From JANYJZ01 sp964523395 (lineage in GTDB: Bacteria > Bacteroidota > Ignavibacteria > UBA10030 > SZUA-254), in the NCBI GenBank assembly GCA_964523395.1, contig CAZFXS010000006.1, forward strand, positions 124,001-188,000: a stretch of 64,000 bases of DNA, read 5' to 3'. A model generated the notes under the pieces. That model was not told where the DNA came from. It was given only the letters and a program-made list of their open reading frames with translations, and ran no database searches. The translations under genes and the position numbers were made by a program. Of this stretch, positions 60,339-64,000 are shown in pieces (positions within the stretch are counted from its first letter, which is position 1; each line of letters opens with the position of its first letter).

Positions 60339-62648
60339 TTACTTCCTCACCTTTAATTTCTCCACTGACAACAGTATCACCTCATTCGTCGCCGGCAACG
60401 AGAACTCCGGCTCAATTTCGTGATTACGCACAGCGGAAATCGCGTCTTTGATTGCCAGCCAGCCGGAAAGCGCCAGCATCAGCGGCGGTTCGGCAACCGC
60501 TTTGCTTTTACGGATGGTATTAGGATTGGGAACTCCCTGCAGTAACTGCGTTCTGAAATCTTTCGGAATATCCTGAACTGATGGAATCTTGTACGTATCG
60601 GGAGAATGGGTCATCAGGTTTCCTTTATCGTCCCACTTTATTTCCTCCGTTGTACACCAGCCGAGTCCTTGTATGTACCCACCCTCAACCTGCCCGATAT
60701 CAATATGCGGATTAAGCGAATCACCAACGTCGTGTAAAATATCAGCACGAAGGAATGTATGATGTCCCGTGAGAATATCGACCTCAACTTCCGTCACCGC
60801 CATGCCGAACGCGAAATAATGGAACGGCTTGCCGAACCCTTTGTCTTTATCCCATCCAATATTTGGTGTCCGGTAAAATCCTGTCGAGCTTAAACTGACC
60901 TGCCTCAGTTGCATCAGCGGCATCGCTTCCGCGAACCCGATGGAACGTTCGGGATGTTTGGTATCTTTGATACGGTCGTTTTCGAAAATAATACACTCGG
61001 ATTTCGTCGGCTCAGGCTGATACTTTTCCGTAAAGATTGTAGCTACGGCTTCCGCAATTCTGGATTTTAGAATATCCACTGCGTTTTTAACAGCCATGCC
61101 GTTCAGATCGGCGCCAGCCGATGCCGCGGTTGCGGATGTATTCGGTACTTTTGACGTATCGGTAGCATTGACTTTAATGCGGTCGATGCTCACACCAAAC
61201 TCCAGCGCCGCAACTTGCTGCATTTTTGTATGAAGCCCCTGCCCCATTTCCGTGCCGCCGTGGTTGACAAGAATCGTTCCGTCCTTATAGATATTGACAA
61301 GCGCTCCAGCCTGATTGAGAAAAGATGTGGTAAACGAAATCCCGAACTTCACCGGTGTTATTGCCATCCCCCGCTTTACAAATTCATTCTTGCTGTTGAA
61401 TTCATTAATCCGCTGTCTCCGCTGTTTGTATTCCGATGAGACCATCAACTGGTCATAGATCTTATGCAGGCGGTTATTTTCGACTTCTTCACCGTAATGG
61501 GTGACATTTCGGGAGTCGATGCCGTAAAAATTCTTTTTGCGGATATCTGCCGGATCTTTTTTAAGATAACGGGCAACACGGTCAACAATTTGTTCAATGA
61601 CAGCCATTCCCTGCGGTCCGCCAAATCCACGGAATGCGGTGTTGGAAGGAAGATTTGTTTTATACGCTGTGCCGGTTACCGAAACGTTCGGAATAAAATA
61701 GGCATTATCTACATGCAGCATCGCGCGCTGAAGAATGGCAAAGGAGAGATCCGTGGCACAGCCGCCGTCGGCGTTAAGTTCGACATTGAGCGCCTGCAAT
61801 GTGCCGTCACTGTTGAATCCAACCTCATAGTGTGAAAGAAACCGGTGACGTTTGCCGGTAATTTTCATATCATCGTCGCGGAACAACCGGATTTTTACAG
61901 GTCGCCGTGTCGCATGCGCCAGGAGTGCCGACCAGCACGCGGTATGATTGCCCTGTGTTTCCTTTCCGCCGAACGCGCCGCCCATTCGCCGGACTTCCAC
62001 TACCACATCGTGTTTGCCAATACCGAGCACTTCGGCAATCAGCGCCTGGGTCTCGGAAGGATGCTGTGTGGAACTGTAGACGTACATTTCATTTCCCTCA
62101 CCGGGAATGCAGAGACATACCTGAGATTCAAGATACCAATGTTCCTGGGCTCCGGTGACAACATCACCTTTCAGCACATGAGCAGAATTTTTTAATCCCT
62201 CATCGATATTACCGCGGACAATTTTTGCCGGAGGGCCAAGAATGCTTTTTTGCCGGATTGCCTTTTCGAGCGTGAGAACGGCATCAAGGACTTCGTACTC
62301 AACTGTTATCTTCTTTTCCGCCGCAATGCATTGTTCTTCCGTTTCCGCGGCAATCAGAAACATTGCCTGACCCACACAGATTACTTCTTTTTCGGCAAGA
62401 CACGGTTCATCTTTTATCACCGGACCCATCTGGTTATGGCCGGGAATATCTTTGTAACTCAGAACTGCATGGACACCAGGAACTTCGCGCGCAGTTGCCG
62501 TATCAAACGATTTGATGACAGCGTGGGCATGAGGACTATACACAACTCTTCCGACAAGAAGCTGTTTATTGACAAGTATGTCGTCAACATAGACCGCTTC
62601 CCCTGTGACATGCTTTGCCGCTGATTCGTGTGGAAGAGCGTTATTCAT
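60339..62648 (-). CDS. xdhB: xanthine dehydrogenase molybdenum-binding (large) subunit
   Basis: A 769-residue xanthine dehydrogenase-type molybdenum subunit (hypoxanthine to xanthine to urate). Features: VRRMGGAFGGKETQGNH, FRGFGGPQGMAVIEQI, HGGTEMGQGLHTKMQQVAALEFG and near the C-terminus the catalytic Glu in AVAEPPLMLALSGWLAIKDAI. It has no FeS or FAD domain, so other subunits must exist. They are not adjacent in this window. XdhC, its likely assembly factor, lies at 50.2-51.3 kb. Confidence 0.95.
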   Translation of the reverse strand: MNNALPHESAAKHVTGEAVYVDDILVNKQLLVGRVVYSPHAHAVIKSFDTATAREVPGVHAVLSYKDIPGHNQMGPVIKDEPCLAEKEVICVGQAMFLIAAETEEQCIAAEKKITVEYEVLDAVLTLEKAIRQKSILGPPAKIVRGNIDEGLKNSAHVLKGDVVTGAQEHWYLESQVCLCIPGEGNEMYVYSSTQHPSETQALIAEVLGIGKHDVVVEVRRMGGAFGGKETQGNHTACWSALLAHATRRPVKIRLFRDDDMKITGKRHRFLSHYEVGFNSDGTLQALNVELNADGGCATDLSFAILQRAMLHVDNAYFIPNVSVTGTAYKTNLPSNTAFRGFGGPQGMAVIEQIVDRVARYLKKDPADIRKKNFYGIDSRNVTHYGEEVENNRLHKIYDQLMVSSEYKQRRQRINEFNSKNEFVKRGMAITPVKFGISFTTSFLNQAGALVNIYKDGTILVNHGGTEMGQGLHTKMQQVAALEFGVSIDRIKVNATDTSKVPNTSATAASAGADLNGMAVKNAVDILKSRIAEAVATIFTEKYQPEPTKSECIIFENDRIKDTKHPERSIGFAEAMPLMQLRQVSLSSTGFYRTPNIGWDKDKGFGKPFHYFAFGMAVTEVEVDILTGHHTFLRADILHDVGDSLNPHIDIGQVEGGYIQGLGWCTTEEIKWDDKGNLMTHSPDTYKIPSVQDIPKDFRTQLLQGVPNPNTIRKSKAVAEPPLMLALSGWLAIKDAISAVRNHEIEPEFSLPATNEVILLSVEKLKVRK

Positions 62649-62674
62649 TTGATATTCTGTAGAAAATCATCAAG

Positions 62675-64000
62675 CTACTTGATTTTTTCCTCTACGAGGT
62701 ATACGGTATTTTCTTTTGTCGCGAGGTAGTGAAAGGTTGTGGGAGAATCAAAAATAATTTTCCCACCCTTTTGAGTCAGAATAAGATCATACCTGGGTCC
62801 GGGAATACCATCGACAAACAATGATATATTCCCTCCCGTCGATGCGACATACGCTACATGTTTTCCATCCGGACTGAACGCCAATGTTCCTTCGGAAATA
62901 AACTGTACTGGGGCATATTCTTTTTCATTTACGACAATGACCCACTCGTCTCCCTTCCGAGCAAAATACGCAACGCGGTCTCCGTTAGGACTAAACACCG
63001 GATTTCCTTCGGGAATGCCGTCATACTTCGCGTGTTCCTTCCCGTCAATTACCAGATATTGTTTATCGCCGGAGATCGCGACAAAGGCAAGCTGTTTTCC
63101 GTCAGGACTGAACCGTATTGTTGATACCCCGATATTTTCGTAGAATCCGTTTTTTTTGCTGTTGACAATCACAGTCCACTTTTCCTTATCTCTTGCCATA
63201 TACGCGAACCGTTTACTGTCATTGCTGAACTTCAAACTTTGTTCAGCAATATTCGTGTATGATGCCCCTGCCTTTCCATCAAACACAATAAACGCTTTCT
63301 CATCTTTACCGGCGGTGTATGCAACATGTTTGCTGTCTGGGCTGAACAGAGGAACAACATCCGGGTTGGTGATAAACTGCGAATGCTTTTTACCGTCAAC
63401 TACTGCGTTTGCCACACCGTTTGTGTAACCGACATAGGCAAAGCGTTTGCTGTCGGGACTAAACTGTAACGTCGTGCCGTCAATATTTTCAAAAGGAATG
63501 CCCTCTTTACCGTCGATTACCACAAAAAAGTCGCCGCCTCGTTTTGCTATATAGGCTAACCGTTTGCTGTCGGGACTAAAGACAGGCCCTCTGATACCGA
63601 TCCCGTCATATTTTTTCAATTCCTTTCCATCAACGACGACAAATTGCCTGTCTTCTATTCTCGCGACATACGCCATACGCTTGCCGTTCGGGCTGAAAAC
63701 AGGATCTGTACCGAGTCCATCATAGGATTTCCCCTCAACTCCATCTGCAACAACCAGGAATTTCACCCCCGCTTTCGCAAGATACGCGCTCTTTTTGCCG
63801 TCAGGACTATAGACTATCCCGCCGCTTCCGATCCCGTCGTATTCTTTTTGCTTAACCCCCTGAATAACCGCAAACTGTTTCATATCGCGGGAGGCTACAT
63901 AGGAAACTTTTCTCGAGTCTGGGCTCTCACTGAGTGATTCTTTTATCACAGTTGTTGTATCGATGACAACGATAGATTTTTCCGAGACAACAGTCCGTTG
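62675..64000 (-). CDS. WD40-like beta-propeller (PD40) repeat protein, 5' end beyond the window
   Basis: At least 442 residues visible, open to the right edge, so the N-terminus is missing. The whole protein is about ten to eleven copies of a ~40-residue repeat: (V/I)xDGKExxxYDGIG...FSPDGKRxAYxAxxGxKxFVV. The FSPDSKR turn is typical of PD40/TolB-like propellers. More than six or seven repeats suggests one closed propeller plus extra, or two propellers. Probably exported as with TolB-type proteins, but a signal peptide is not visible. Target unknown. Confidence 0.85.
   Translation of the reverse strand, partial: QRTVVSEKSIVVIDTTTVIKESLSESPDSRKVSYVASRDMKQFAVIQGVKQKEYDGIGSGGIVYSPDGKKSAYLAKAGVKFLVVADGVEGKSYDGLGTDPVFSPNGKRMAYVARIEDRQFVVVDGKELKKYDGIGIRGPVFSPDSKRLAYIAKRGGDFFVVIDGKEGIPFENIDGTTLQFSPDSKRFAYVGYTNGVANAVVDGKKHSQFITNPDVVPLFSPDSKHVAYTAGKDEKAFIVFDGKAGASYTNIAEQSLKFSNDSKRFAYMARDKEKWTVIVNSKKNGFYENIGVSTIRFSPDGKQLAFVAISGDKQYLVIDGKEHAKYDGIPEGNPVFSPNGDRVAYFARKGDEWVIVVNEKEYAPVQFISEGTLAFSPDGKHVAYVASTGGNISLFVDGIPGPRYDLILTQKGGKIIFDSPTTFHYLATKENTVYLVEEKIK

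Overview
The window is about 46-50% GC chromosomal DNA of an FCB-group bacterium, most likely Ignavibacteria/Chlorobi-like. The main evidence is two secreted proteins with a type IX secretion (T9SS) type A tail (YPNPFNPST...GVYFYKL...KMVLMK), lipoproteins with relaxed lipoboxes, and usable Shine-Dalgarno sites. This placement is inference from gene style. No rRNA, tRNA, CRISPR array, IS element or phage integrase was seen.

Layout. 0-7 kb (+): the end of a c-type cytochrome, a VanX-like dipeptidase, an HEXXH membrane protein, a membrane/TPR protein, an NCS1 nucleobase/allantoin-type permease, a class III CoA-transferase and a deoxynucleoside kinase. 7-24 kb: mostly housekeeping and envelope genes: S41 protease, tmk, an ECF sigma factor, a toast-rack protein, a degenerate CHAT/TPR lipoprotein, a beta-barrel plus lipoprotein pair, GDPD, adk, an M1 aminopeptidase, rlmN and a T9SS-exported caspase-fold protein. 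24-39 kb (-): DUF167, purC, an AT-rich Pnkp/Hen1 RNA-repair cassette, aat, pfkA, an AddB-like nuclease operon with a class III adenylate cyclase, a Sua5/YrdC protein and rmuC. 39-46 kb (-): two sulfite-oxidase-type molybdoenzymes, cytochrome b, moaCB fusion, moaA and a Lys/Glu/Met repeat protein. 46-52 kb (-): a tightly overlapped operon running deaminase > xdhC > amidohydrolase > kynureninase-like > moeA > moaD > moaE. 52-60 kb (+): a divergent purine-catabolic operon, allB > ankyrin > alc > uraD > tcmP > DUF5131 > DUF6986 > hiuH > puuD. 60-64 kb (-): the xanthine dehydrogenase molybdenum subunit and a beta-propeller protein that runs off the window.

How the genes fit together. The right-hand 24 kb couples molybdenum cofactor synthesis (moaA, moaCB, moaD, moaE, moeA, xdhC) to enzymes that use the cofactor. 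Xanthine dehydrogenase then feeds urate degradation: PuuD, HiuH, UraD, allantoinase and allantoicase, giving ureidoglycolate and urea. The permease at 3.9 kb could bring in allantoin or purines. Ureidoglycolate lyase and the FeS/FAD subunit(s) of xanthine dehydrogenase are not in the window.

The most unusual item is the AT-rich pair tcmP plus DUF5131 (three-Cys motif) inside the urate operon; its function is unknown. A second odd feature is a class of short degenerate word-like sequences that fill many intergenic gaps and also appear inside or at the ends of genes (CaiB N-terminus, a loop of allantoinase, the 5' flank and stop of moaCB).
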